Part shown: positions 1 through 12,556 of the stretch, one piece after another
Layout: every line of letters starts with the position of its first letter
How positions within the stretch are numbered: the stretch's first letter is position 1
NCBI RefSeq assembly: GCF_000006565.2
Contig: NC_031479.1
Coordinates: 3,002,289 to 3,066,288, forward strand
Origin: Toxoplasma gondii ME49
Lineage: Eukaryota; Apicomplexa; Conoidasida; Eucoccidiorida; Sarcocystidae
Length of the DNA: 64,000 nt
Reading direction: 5' to 3'
Notes under the pieces: generated by a model
Told to the model about the DNA's origin: nothing
Databases searched by the model: none
The model's input: the letters and a program-made list of their open reading frames with translations, nothing else
Program-made: the position numbers and the translations under genes

Positions 1-2869
1 GCAAATTCATTCTTGGTCGGTAAAGAATCATGGTTGCATCCTTCCTCACTCGCAGTATTCTGTGGAAGATTCGGCTCGTTCGGCATCCCCTTCAAAACGA
101 AACAATTTCGATCCTGTAGCCATAAGTTGTCAAACGCTTCCTCTTCTTTTCCACCAGGTGGTCGCAGTGCTGCACTGTCTTGACTCCTCTTAAGACAATA
201 CTCTGAGTCGTGATTTTTATGCTGGAGATTTACCCTGCGGCTCGGCTGCGCCCGGATACTATTCATACGCGTTCGATCCGTTACTGGAAACTGATATGAG
301 GGGTCTCTTGTTGCTCCCTTGGCAATGGCAGTAGCTGCCCGGTGAGTGGAGGAATTTGTATCAGGTATTCTGCTTTCCAAGAAATGCCTTGTCTCTGTTG
401 TAGACTTTTTGGCATGAGAGTTTCCGCTCTGCAGGCAACCGGGGGCACCACTGCTGCAACCTGGCGGTGATGTTGCCTCTCGTCTTCCTCCCGCATGAAG
501 CTGACGCGGAGCCGACCCAATGCTTTGTAGGCTACGGCCTCCTGTGAGGAGCGTTGGACACAGCTCTGAATCAAATTTTTTCGGGACATTGATGGGGATC
601 TGCCCCTTCATCTTCCAGTTATGCACATCTGTCGCAGCGAGCTTCTCTAAACCTGGCGGAGGCGGCGGGGGAGGAGGTGGCTGGTTCATGGAGCCGCATG
701 TGGCTCTAAACTGCGCTGATCCCCCTCCTCCTGGAAGGAGTGCCGGAAGACTTCCAGTGTTTCCTACGATGGGTGTGAGTTTTGCCCCTGTGCTTCGACA
801 ACCGGAAAAAACAGGAGTTCTGAGGATAGGCGTCATCGGGGATCTGCCAGGAATTTGCTTGCAAAGACCGTTGCTTCGGTGAGCAGTGGCTGGATGCAAA
901 AGAGGGGCGAAATGGTGAGAGTCAGGATAAAGCATGGATACAGGAGAAAAACCTCCAGGGGAGGACTGATGCTTCTGTTGTGAACGCGCTTTTCGGGCTC
1001 GTTTCCGCTTCTCCTTGTGAAAGTGATGGCAGAACAGGCATGCCACACCGTTCAGGCATTGCTTGTTGGCTTTGTTCGCAAACACACACGGTTTGCACAG
1101 TCCTTCCTCGTGGAGCAAGGCGCCCAGAGAAGGAAGCTTCTCTCCGTAGCTTTCCAGTTCGTCATCTGCAACTTGTCGTGATTTCAAAATATCCTGAAGA
1201 ATCTGTGCAGCATTACACCAGTCGGACCCGTGGCTGTTCTCGCAACCGTACGCTCCGCCATCTCGAACACCGTCACCTTCTATATTTCCTTCTTGTTCCT
1301 CGGGCGTCAACCTCGCTTCGCCTTGCCTGCCCTCGAAGGAAGCCTTGTTCTGAGAGCCTGACCCGACCTTGCTGGCCAGTTCCGTCAGTCTTTCCCTCAG
1401 CAGCGTTTTCAATTCGTCAATAGATATCCACTCTCTTTGGTGCACTGTTACTCCGTCGTCAGAGTCCTGACTTTGGTTGTTTTCTTGGATAATCTCATTT
1501 GCTGTAGCTGACATAATTGTTGTCTCTGTCACAAGCTGGGGTTTCTTCACCTGCGCGGTTTCCCCAGACACCTGCTCTTCGCCGAACAGTTGGAGACTTG
1601 AGTCGTACTGTGCTATCTGGAGGGCGGACGGTGGATACTTGACTGCGGGACCGCTCCGCGAAGAAGCAGGTGTCGCAGCGATTGGCACAGGAGAAATTCC
1701 CGGGCGCGCCTGACAGGAAGGCAGACTACAAGGTGACAGTCCGGGTCTACCTGCGCTGGGAAGATTTCCAGCGACAACCTTTTGACGAAGGCTGAGGGCT
1801 TTCAGCTTCCAACGCAGAGCTTGCTTCCTGGACGCACGAGATCGTTATGGGAAACAATACAAAACGTTAATTTGTGGCGGACCGATACAAATCTGGGTAA
1901 AAACAGTTTGAGCGGCACATACCTAATGCGCATGAAAGCAAGTTCGTCCTATGGAACAAATACCATTGTGCCGTACAACTGCGTAGCTAAGAGCCAGGTA
2001 GCCGTGGTCGCTATTTCACAAGCATGTACACTGTCGCTGAGCCGGCTGTCAATGTAACGTTACCCAATCAATCGTGCGCCTCACTTATGGTTGTCCGCTC
2101 CAAATTCGCCCTGCATGTCACCACCGTTTGTGAGTTGCTGTGTTCGAAATCCGTCTGCGAATCCGTCAGTACGTCCGCCTGAACTACGTTGTCCATCATG
2201 GCTTGTAGAGATATTCGGTGTCCGATGTGCGCATCGAGATGTTGAGTCCAACCCTTGCCCCTCTAGAGACTGCCAGTCACCAGAGTCGAGAGACAGCACC
2301 ACAAACTGCAGATTCTTGCAGGGGCTCGAACACTCTGAGAAAGAACTGTCCCCTTCATGAGAAATAGGATGCTGAGACACTACACTGCTCTGACTTGTGG
2401 AGCTACGCGGAGGTGGTAGAGCAATTGCTTCTTGTGGGCACGGTACGTTGACACATCCAGGGGATGATCCTCTTGACAGTAACGTAGGCAGATTCCGCGC
2501 TTCTCCTGCCTGAAAGGGTGGGTTGTTCGTCGGAGAGCGGATCGAAGGGACGCATTCTACTTGGGATTCTTTGCATTCTTCCGATACACAGACTCTGTTT
2601 GGGAAGTTCTCTTCAACCGCTAGGATATTTCTTTCGGAACCACGGTCCAGGAGCGTTAAACTGATCTCGTTCCTGTACTTCAGGTTCGTATCAGAGGAAT
2701 AACCTTTTACGAATGTTGTTTGATCTTCTGGATCGCTCTTCTGGAGTCGCAAAGATTTCGCGGTATACTCGTGTCTATTTCTCCCTGGCTCCGGCTCCTC
2801 CGTTCGTTTTTTGGAGGCAGCCGAGCCCAGACATCCCTGTGCCAGGTGGTAAGTCTTAGTAACAGGCAT
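1..2869 (-). CDS. CCCH zinc-finger protein, 3' end beyond window
   Basis: Two exons: 2869-2085, then 1827 down to the window edge. The intron has a GTGAGG donor and a CAG acceptor, and phase matches exactly (AA|G makes Lys). The ATG at 2869 is the first after an in-frame TGA. At least about 870 residues are visible. The first 260 are low-complexity and Ser/Pro-rich. At about residues 506-532 sits a C-x9-C-x5-C-x3-H finger (motif CKPCVFANKANKQC, then LNGVACLFCHHFH), followed by a basic stretch, KEKRKRARKARSQQK. Downstream are a proline run (about 700) and unstructured sequence without a stop up to base 1. CCCH fingers of this kind usually bind RNA, so a role in mRNA regulation is inferred. The finger is clear; the specific function is unknown. 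Confidence 0.8.
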
Positions 2870-5800
2870 AGCGGCAAGAGATCTACCACAAAGGAGTTCA
2901 GCCGGAGGATGATAATCGCAGCGGACGGGGAGTTGGGGTCAAGGTGAGATTCGGGGAGTGAGACACGGGCAGATCTGGGGAATGCTTTTGAAGCCGGTTG
3001 TAGACAGTGCACGACCGATTACGTTGCCAAGCGTTGAGCACAAGGAAACAACACGAAGACACCGAAGACAGTCGGTGAAAAAATGTGACCAGGCAAAACG
3101 AAAGGACTGGTATGCAGAAGAACAGTTGATCCCGTCAACAGTCTCTTGCGATATACACTTCCTTACGGGTGGCTTGGGACAGAAGACGCGAATGAACGCA
3201 TCCGTGTTTGCCAGAGTACGAAAACAATTCTGAGCTTGAATATGAACACTTTTAATCACTTTTAATTCCTAAAGGAAAACTCCAGTTTCAAGTTCTTCAA
3301 GCATATGCTGTACAACAATGCATACGGTGTTTTGGTATGTAAGAAGGTACATAAATGCACTGATGCATCCATATATAAGCACACCAAGAAATACAACTGA
3401 AGTGCCAGGGACACGATTTCGATTGACAGAAGCGTAGTGTCTTATGTAAACTGACAGGGCAGGCTTCTGTGTCGGTGCAGGGTGCCCAAGAGGAACGCAG
3501 CGGTAAAATACCACTCAGTCGGGTAAGAGTTACAATTCTCCTCACTTTATTGACAAAATGGATTTGCGTCTACTATGCTAGCTACCGGAAACTGAAACGC
3601 ATTTGACTCCGCTTCCCTTATAAACTCCACACAAGCACGGGGTCAGAGAAATCACCTTGTTTTTGAAGGAGAACAACGCCACCGTATATGAACGGAAACA
3701 GGAAGAGTTTTTCGTGCAACGAAGGTAACAGTGACAACAGCTGAGACTGTGATTTAGAGATACTACGAGAGACAGAAAGAAATTAACACAAAAAAACACA
3801 TGAAAAACTGTTTGGCGGAGAGCGACGTGACGAACTGAAGACTTACATGTCACTGACAAGAGCAGAACACGATAAGCTCCCTTGACGATACGCTTCGCGA
3901 AGAAATAACCTTTTCATGCGCGCAGGCGTGACCTCGCACCTTTACTGCACGAGTACTCGGAGGCAGAGAATACATGAGCAAGAAGGGACTAGTTATACAT
4001 GGGCATATACACTTGGAGGGAAGCATTGCTCTCTGAGTGCTTATTTCAAATGGATGAGCAAATCTGGACGACAAATATTGTCTACAACAAGAGATCTGTC
4101 AGTGTTCTAGTCGCGATAAAACCGTGCTGGACCACGAGTGAGTCTGCCCATGTGGTTTTCAAGCACCAGTTATTATGTGCTGTTCCCAGAAGAAAAATGG
4201 ATCAGTTTGTAAGGAAGCGGCAACTAACTTCTCTGCATTCGGCACACGGTGCTTCCATTAAGCGGGACTTCAAACAGAGACCTCTTCTAGCGATAGACGG
4301 AGTGTACAGCAAATTACATACTTGGATCCGTGCACACGTACACGCTTTCACTTCAACTGTATGAGAGACGATAAGGCAAGATAACGCCATCTGCGTATTG
4401 GTCGAAAAGAAATGACCTCCTTGAGGCACTGATTTCCACATCGGAGGCAGGTTCCCCGGTTTATTTGCAAGGGGGACTCGACGGTTTTGGAAGCTGACGG
4501 ACTCGCTCCTCTCGCGCTCATCTGATTACACTTCCGAGGGTGCACACATATTGCCGTATCCTCTCGCAGTTCCGGACCTTGAGAGACGACCGCGGTCTTC
4601 GTCACATGGTGAGGGTCTCAAGTCCTTCCTGTTCAATAATACTATGCCAGAGAGGAGGCCTGAAGTGTGTACTGAAGGAGAAATCATCCTGCACATCCCT
4701 AAAGGCAAGAGATCGTTTCCCACGCACGTCGAGAAAAGAACTCCGGTACTGAAAACCACATGGAAGTAGTTAGTTTCGAAGCCCGTCGCCTCGTCGCGAG
4801 TTCACTGGGGCTGGGCTGACTCACCCAGAATAGCTGTGCATGCATCACGTGGGCATCGTTGGATTGCGAAAGAAGGCTCAGTACAACAGTACTAAAAAGA
4901 TGAACTTCACAATGGACAGGTTGCAAGGCATTTGCGCCGCTGTCGGTCAACCTTGAAAGCTAGCTCGGATGTTGCTGCACCGCAAAAAATTTAACAGTTT
5001 GATCACGAGGGCACTCGCCGACGCTGGAAAAAGCAGGATGATAATCCGGCAGAGCTACAGTAGTGCTTTTACTCACTCAAAACATAGCTGTTCATTTCTT
5101 ATTTTCTGAGTAGTTGGAAACACTATGGCGTCACCTGGATAATAATCCGAGCTGATCGTTCTGCATACAATGGTTCTAGCGCAGCGTTTTCAAGACATCC
5201 GCCCGTGAGGACAACAGCAAGCATAGTGTTGTATATCGGCTTAGGTCCACAATCAACAATTTCGGATGATGGTTATAGGGGCAGAACTTGAAGCGTTCGA
5301 GCCACCGTGAATGGCATTGGCGTTCTCCCGCACACTTCATTCTCAACCTACATGGGGAGATGTGTGTTGCCGCCGCTTCTTATCTAGCTGCGACGGTGTC
5401 GAACAGCTCCGTCAAGGATTCAGTCATGTTATTTATAGAGTGCAGGTGACACACGACCGATGTGCCAGCCAGAGGAAGCGTTTGTCATAACTTGTTTCTT
5501 GTTTACCGAAATACGTCGACATCATGTGGCAGAAATAAGCGCAGACGGATTACACTTCAACAGCGTCAGTCAACGCTGCTCCGGAAGGCCATGTGCATAC
5601 TGCAGTGTCCCCATGTTGAGGTAGGCTTATAATTTGCACTGGATAAAACAGAGAATTGGCAAGCCGCTTTTCTGGGCTTCAAAACGGTCTTAGCGTACCT
5701 CCTACAGTCCCATAATTACACTGGGTCCCACCTTTAGACATTTTGGTCACCCGATGACAGTCGCCATTTTCATGACAAACGGCAATTTCCTTTGATACGC

Positions 5801-6608
5801 TCGAACAGTATCGCGTGGAATCGACACAGGAGGCAGAGTGTAGCTAACCAGGTCGGCGCCACTTTTTGTTTAGCTACAGTGATTGAAAAACGTGTGTATC
5901 TAGCACCACCGAAAGTGCAACCCTCATACATCAGAAATTCATCTGCGTCTGGGGCTATCGCGAATATCTATGAGCCGGGCTTTATTGAATAGCACTGTAG
6001 GCCGCACGCACAAGACTTTAGTTGAGCTCTCGAAAACCAGTGGTTTCGGAAAACTTGGTACTCAGATTAGATGAAGGTTCCACCCAAAACAGTAAAAGAA
6101 ACACACAGAAGGCGTTCAACCAAACCTAATGTTTCAGAGTATTTCACAATACTGGGTATACCTGATTGTTCTAATGTTCCCAGAGTGGTTCACAACCTAT
6201 CCAAAGACCCAAGCAACGAACCCCTGTACTAAAGAAAGCAGAATCCCGGATGTCTGCGCTAAGCTGATATCTCGAGCTATTGCTTGTGGATGATGTTGCT
6301 GGTCATGTGTCGACAAACCATGAACATCATTTCGTTGCATAGGCTTAACGATGGAGAATAGACGACTAGAAAGCCCACACAGCCACCGTTATAGTGCCTG
6401 ATGCTGGGCGCTTACTTAAACATATACATATATATATATATATATATATTGCGTACATCCATATTGAAGCTCCACAGGAGCTGAAATTGCGATACCCCGT
6501 TGACTGGACTAAGTTTTTTGAGGCTAACACGCAGGGAAAGGGTACTGCGTTCCTTAAACGACTCTATCAAGAAAGACCTGGTCGGCAAAGATTTGGTCTA
6601 ATTTCATG
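2870..6608. other. Intergenic region, no gene recognised
   Basis: Upstream of the zinc-finger gene and downstream of the next minus-strand gene, so it should hold the 5' leader and promoter of the former. Only short, unrelated ORFs occur. A TGCATGCA palindrome, an ApiAP2-type motif, lies at 4837-4844. A TA microsatellite is near 6424-6449. I see no conserved protein in any frame. Confidence 0.5.
6424..6449. repeat. (TA)n microsatellite
   Basis: An almost pure TA dinucleotide run just beyond the 3' end of the minus-strand gene that ends at 6609. It creates spurious Ile-Tyr repeats in translated frames. Confidence 0.9.
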
Positions 6609-9600
6609 TCACCCTCCAAGAGAACATTGCGGTATCTTTGTGGTCGTAGTGGGTATTTCCTTTCCAGGGCTTGGTCGAGAGATTGGTTCTATCGTTTCGC
6701 TGCGTTTCCATAATACACTGCCGGCTTCAGTGGTGCAGTTAGCTTGTCTTTCTGAACAAGAAAGAGAAATACAACAGCCAAACAGACCACAAGTCCCCCC
6801 ATTGGGCCCACGTTTATACGGCAACAGGTTTCGACTATTGAAATGCTTCGCCATTCGCCATTTCCATTGTTGGACTTCAGAGTCAGTTTCCTGTGCCAGG
6901 GGACGTAGTGCAACGACAACTGGAGCTGCATGTAGTGGTAAATGCATACACTACAAATGCTCAATCTTTCTGCAGACGGTCGACTTTATGTCGCAAAGGA
7001 TTGAGTGCCTCGTGGCGGCTTCACTGAAGAACAAGCGGCATAACACCTTAGGAACTTACTGGTAGTGGTTCGTTCGTCACGATATTGTATCCCCTACGAG
7101 AGACAGAAATGCACGTGACACAAAACTTGAGCAGGCGGCACCTTGTTATTAAACAGGAGCACGCGTTTAAAGCGATGCAGCTATTTTTCGTGAGAATCTG
7201 GATTTCATGTTTTTCGATAAAGTCCGTGGTCCCACAGCAACGCGTAAAGTCGAAATCGGATACGTACGTTATTCCGGAAGTTCTCATCAATGTTAAAGGA
7301 CGACTTACGAGGCTCCCGAGGCAAATCTCATGGGGGACAGTACTCTGGAGAAATGTGTATATAGTGCGTCGAATCGGCTGTCATCTTTGGCTCGCGTTTC
7401 CGCATCAACTGCGTGACGGATTCCATATCTGCCAATACCACAAAACCAGACAACAAACATATTATGCTTTAACCAATGGCCTGCCCCCCCCCCTCACCAG
7501 CAGAGATCCGTTTTAGCTACCACTGTTACAAAGACGCTTCCAAGCTCACGGCCCCGAAAAATGCGTGATATCCGGCCAGAATCTCTCGCGCTCTGTTGCA
7601 CATCACTGTAGACTGAACGTACCTGGCCAGTCGTCGGTGTTCATTGTCGTCGAGGCGCTTGAGTGTTGTAGGGTCGTAAGCCTAAAGCTCGGTGTTCTCG
7701 CAACAGGAAGCAAGAGGAAGCATCGGCGTAGAACGACCAAAGAACAACACGAATAAACATCATAGTGCCCGACCTATAGACGCATTCCATCTAGCTTCTG
7801 GATCTTCTTGAAACTCTATTCACTGTCTTGACATATCTCACCTTTGTGCAACCGTGATACATCTACCTGCCCACTGCTATTTACCATTTGACTCTTGGTG
7901 TCGAACATGCCTCTCTGTCAATTCATATTCCTTCACTTTTTATCTATCTGTAAGCGTTACATTTACATAATCTTCCGGGAGTCTGTTTAAACAGCCATCT
8001 ATGCAAGGCTGTCTGTCGTTCCGTTTGTGTATCCATCTACCTCACAGTCTGCTTTGCTGTTGCCTGAATTACAGTCGCGTACTTGCAGGAAGAGTCATCA
8101 CACAAGCTTGACAGCCCCGTCTTGCTGCTCCAAATAAAACTGAGGCTAAATGTGCGGGAATCGGCGTATTCCGCACCCAATGTCATGCCACGAAACGTGC
8201 GAGATCTCTGCTCCAGTTACATGTAGAAGCGATACTTTCTCCTTTTGTGCAGTCCCTGACTGATGCGAGACAGAACAGGCCACCGTGCCATGTTCGCCTG
8301 CGAGCCAACTCGCTGTCACATGTCATACCTCGTGCGTAATTAGATTATAGAATTTCGACGGCCTTTGCCGAACGCCACTTGGTTCTCTCCTATTTTTTTT
8401 TGCCAAGATGTCTTCGTGCTTGCGATTCTCCAGCCTAAACAACGAATGGTTGACAGCTTTCGACCTTCAGAGCCAAGCACAATTTTCGACAGCCGGACTC
8501 GGACACAGTCAACTCTGAAAGTCGTTTATGTTGTGGGCTGAAAGTTGCTTTCCGAAGACACAAGACAATGTTGAAGTAGAGTACTAAGTTGACGCGCCCC
8601 GGTAAGCCCATCACCCACTCTTAAGGTCTTTTTTGATTTGAAGCACTTTATTCTTGTACCGACTCAAAGAAATAGAGTATCTCACAACGGAAGAAAGGCC
8701 GGACGATGAGGAAACATCTGTAGTGCCTCCCTTACAGACACATCTGCTGATCCTCGATAGGGTTAAGGAACTTGCCCAGAACCGGATTGTACTTCCTTGA
8801 CGCCAGTTTACTTTGAGCCCGCGACTGTTCGGCAAGTCGCTCTTTCTGTAGGCATCTTCAGAAGCAGATCGAATTGTGCAGTCAGTTGATAACAACACAC
8901 TCTACAAAAACATTGCCCCTTTCTCCGCAGGTAAAAAAGTTATGAGCGAAGGCAACCGTTTCTAAGAGATATCCAACTAGCTGAGAGGTTTGTAGATGGT
9001 TTTCACCTGCAACTCGCACAACGACCATCGCCTTTCTGTGGTCGGGTAGCACGTCGTTTACTCAGCGGGTGAAGGAAATGAATTGAAGTGCAGCATCACG
9101 GTGCAAAACACGTAAAAGCCATGCACGCGGACACTGGTTGTCTTAAGACTTGTCCGCAACTTTAGCGGGTACAGTAGCCAGACCGTGAAAGCCCCAGCCT
9201 GCGCAAGCGCAGTTCATATCCCATCGGGAGAGTGTATACGAATCTGGACACGCACCTCTTTGCGATCTGTATCATCTTTCACATACACGTTGGAGACGAT
9301 GTCGTAGTCACGCTGGCGGCGGGGCTGGCTGAAGGACCGTGGTGCAACCTGCTTGTCTGGTGAACCTTGAGGGGCCAAAATGTTATACTCGGACTGCCGT
9401 CGAAGACAGTACCTACTACAAGGCCTGGCAACACCAGCTCGATTTCCAATTTCGCCTCTGGTGCTGAGATGCGTTATGATGTCATACCTGTACGAATAAG
9501 CACGAAGTGGCAAATCACTCAATTCACGTCAGAGCATGCCACCAAAATGAGCTGTCCGTAGAATCAGAACCAGCGATGCGCTACGCGTTAAACTGCCAAT

Positions 9601-10617
9601 CGCAACACGCGTCCATAAGACAAAGTACCGAAAGAATCCCCTGTAGTGAAAAAGCAAATTTTGCGCCTTGGGCTTTTACCTACTGTTCCTCTTTCTCATG
9701 AAAACGCGTTGCCCGCGCCAGATGCCTTCTCTGTTCTGCTTCCTCTCTCTTGATGGCCTGTTGTTCCAGTTCCGCTGTCCGGTAGAGTTGAAGGATCGGA
9801 TCGTAATCGAGTTGCCTCCTCAGGACTTGGGCTGACCAGCACACAATCGTAACTGACTAGGACTTGATTGAATTTCGTTAATCATCTCTCTTTTCATTTG
9901 AAGGGGACATGTCCATCCTGGCCTCAAAAAACTAACGTGGAAGCATATTTTCTGGTCTTACTAAGATCTGTTTTAGGTCCCCCTCTGCTTTCTGGTTGCC
10001 CTCGGGAGATTCCGATGGCTGACTGGCCATGCCCATTGCCCATCGTTACTGGATGAAAATACAGTATATTCTTTCGTAAAGAACAAAGAATACAAGATGG
10101 TGGAGGTGTAATGCTCGACTGTATGAACTAAAACCGCATACGTCTGGGACCTCTTCTTGCTTGGGGGGACAGCTTGTCTGCTGCTTGTGTTCTAGAGCCC
10201 AACTCAGACGCTGTTTTTCCGTTCTCTGACGACCACGCTCTCCCTGAAAAGTGGTTGCATTTGTACCCGCAGTCACCCGGTCTGGAGGCAGTCGACTGTT
10301 CAATGTGCCAGTGGCACACTTTTTTGCCGCTTCATACTCGTGAAGGTAGTTCGTCCAGCTTCTGTGGGCCTCTTCCATTGGTGACTGCTTCACATGAAAA
10401 GGTAACTCAGTCAGTCACCCCACACATGTGAGTGCGATGCCACAGTTCACATTGTCTCAGTAGCATCCTTTCTGCAAGAACGTGCATTTATACGCTTTAC
10501 AGACTCTGCTTCTAAAAGTGAGCAACCGTCCTTGAGGTCATCTGCACTAGACACCAGCGAGCCAGGTTGAACTTTCTTTCGTTTTGTCGATGCTGCTTCT
10601 TGTGAATCCTTGCGTGC
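6609..10617 (-). CDS. Unrecognised many-exon protein with repeated aromatic-Asn/Asp motifs
   Basis: Exons in order: up to 10617-10451 (5' limit uncertain), 10384-10338, 10243-10142, 10048-9962, 9831-9684, 9424-9256, 8845-8736, 8434-8329, 7681-7623, 7093-7060, 6890-6609 (TGA). Every junction has GT..AG ends and codon phase carries through all of them. The protein is charged and mostly helical-looking, with short motifs repeated at irregular intervals: LDYDPILQLY, EYNILAPQG, RDYDIVSNVY, RKYNPVLGKFLNP, FYNLITHE, AYDPTTLKRL, GYNIVTNEPLP and KHFNSRNLLPYKRGPNG. The early part has a basic KRKK stretch. I do not recognise the family. Motifs of this style and the neighbouring CFAP45 gene suggest a microtubule or flagellar protein, but that is a guess. 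The start codon is not resolved, and the first two junctions are weaker than those from 10048 onward. Confidence 0.65.
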
Positions 10618-12520
10618 TCAACTGTGGCTCCATTTTCTCAGTATTCGTAGTCTTCTCATGCGGAGGTGGAACAAAAATTCTAGATCCTCTTCAGTTTCCT
10701 TTCACGGCTATACTGGACTCTGTCTGTTTATACGGCTTCTCCACATCTGGATTGACATGTGGACCACAATTGCGAGTCCGAGCCACTTGCCGGTATTAAG
10801 AAGAGGGATATGGTGTAGTAGAATGTGCGAGCACATCGACGTAAACGTTTACTGCAAAAAGACATATCAATGAGCCCAAGGAGGACGTAATCAATTGCAG
10901 TAGATTCTTACATGCAACGATAAGGTTAGGGCTGCCGCTGAGCCATACCCTTCTTACGTTTAGTTTTTCTGTTAAAAAGCAACAGGAAAGCAACGACCCC
11001 TTTTGCAAAGACAAAGTGTTTGGCAGAACCATCAACAGAAGACTGGTGCCACAATGTGCGGTAGCTGCGGTGATGTGTTCATTTGCCGGTCATCCTTTGA
11101 GACGGAAACACAGCGCTTGCTTTTACGGTTCACGCAGTTGAGAGATGTTGTCTTTCAGGATGCGGTTGCGTTCAGGCACACCTGTTAACAGTGCCTATAT
11201 CTCTCATAAATGCGGAGAAGGACGAGGAATAACCGAAGGCGGTGCAAGCTCTGTGCTGCGATAGCAGCTTTTACGTACCGGTAAAAAGGTGATTCCAGGA
11301 CTTCGGGGCAGGATATAAAACGTTTCGCAAGTGCCAGGACAACTCGTTGAGTCATCCAACGAGGATACACGCGGCTTTTCACAAGATAGTAGAACCGAGA
11401 CTTTGCCCGTCTCAGGTCTGCAGTTGATGCGCGTGGATCATTAAGTTTCAATAGTGTCTGGTGGCCTCAAGGCAGATAGAGGCAGGCTCTCAGACCACAT
11501 TCTCGCGTGTTCTCGTCTGGTCTTTTAAATGTCAATAAAGGCCTCTTAGTCCCAAATGTCGGGGGGCTACACACATTCCGCCCGAATGCAAACATGCCCC
11601 AGGGTGAGGCCTTGCACACACTAGAATACGACTATTTTGATTCAGAATGACACACAAGATCCACATTCAAGGGAAAAATGGTGGAACGCGTATCACCGCC
11701 AATGAATACATGGAAACAGCCAAAGCGAAAACGCATTCTGTATATACTGGTACATAGTTTATCTAGGGCGAGACCCGTAACTGCTCCGCAGTGAACAGAA
11801 CATTGTTGCCATATTGTATCGACCCTACATCTCAGCATAAAGGCTGATCTTGTGTAGAGAGTACCCGTAGAACTAGGGGGTTCATTCTGCGCGTGTATGC
11901 CTGTCTTTGTTGAGTCAGCAAGCATTCTTAATGTAAGTTCCCGGCAATCTCTCAACCGCGGGGGACTGCAGGAAGCGGAACAGCCCCTCTTCGCGTTCTT
12001 TCTTTACACAGCCAGAAGTGGATCACTTCTTTTGGTTTGCGGCGGATTCCGTCGAGTTCATATCATCCATTCATTCGAAAAGTCGATCAAGGAATTACGC
12101 ATGCAGCCCTTTCGTGCCGGTGGCTTCCAATGTGGTCCATGACAAAGGCCTCTATCGAATGCTTTGCTGACATTTCGAAACGAAAACACGTTGATTTTCG
12201 CAAGACTCCTAAAACAACATCGTCTCTGTTACTATTATCGGCAACTCAGTATCACAAACGAGGAATGCATTTTATTGAACTACACACCAAAAGAAATCTG
12301 ATTCAGAAGGCAGTTTCACCATGGTGAGTATCCCTCAGGTTTGAGATTCGTTCTATCCCGTATGGGGAGAAAAGGAACTTTGATTTTGGCGTTGTTCGTC
12401 TTTGCTACGGATGAAGCACATGTGAATGCCCAGACACCAGACGCACTTTGTCCTCCTCTCTTCATAGAGACATACGTACCTTTTTAAAAAGCAGGCTTCC
12501 TTGCGGCATTCTTTACACAG
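10618..12520. other. Intergenic region, probable divergent promoter
   Basis: Lies between the minus-strand many-exon gene and the plus-strand CFAP45 gene, so it should carry the starts of both. A minus-strand open stretch near 11451-11283 ends at a good GTACGT donor and could be a further 5' exon of the minus gene, but I could not link it. Nothing else is recognisable. Confidence 0.4.
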
Positions 12521-12556
12521 GCATATCCGGTGCCGCGCTCGGCCCCTAAGGCGAGG

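Noticed and set aside
6609..6964. Possible small membrane protein on the minus strand (MGGLVVCLAVVFLFLV...)
   Set aside because: The same bases, read one frame over, form the last exon of the many-exon gene, with a matching splice acceptor at 6891 and phase. The hydrophobic run is a shadow frame.
6394..7065. 223-codon plus-strand ORF
   Set aside because: Begins inside a TA repeat and lies antisense to two supported exons; no domain.
8083..8207. Alternative exon of the many-exon gene
   Set aside because: Phase would fit, but the 7681-7623 exon fits equally in phase, has better splice sites and encodes the recurring YDP motif; this one encodes nothing similar.
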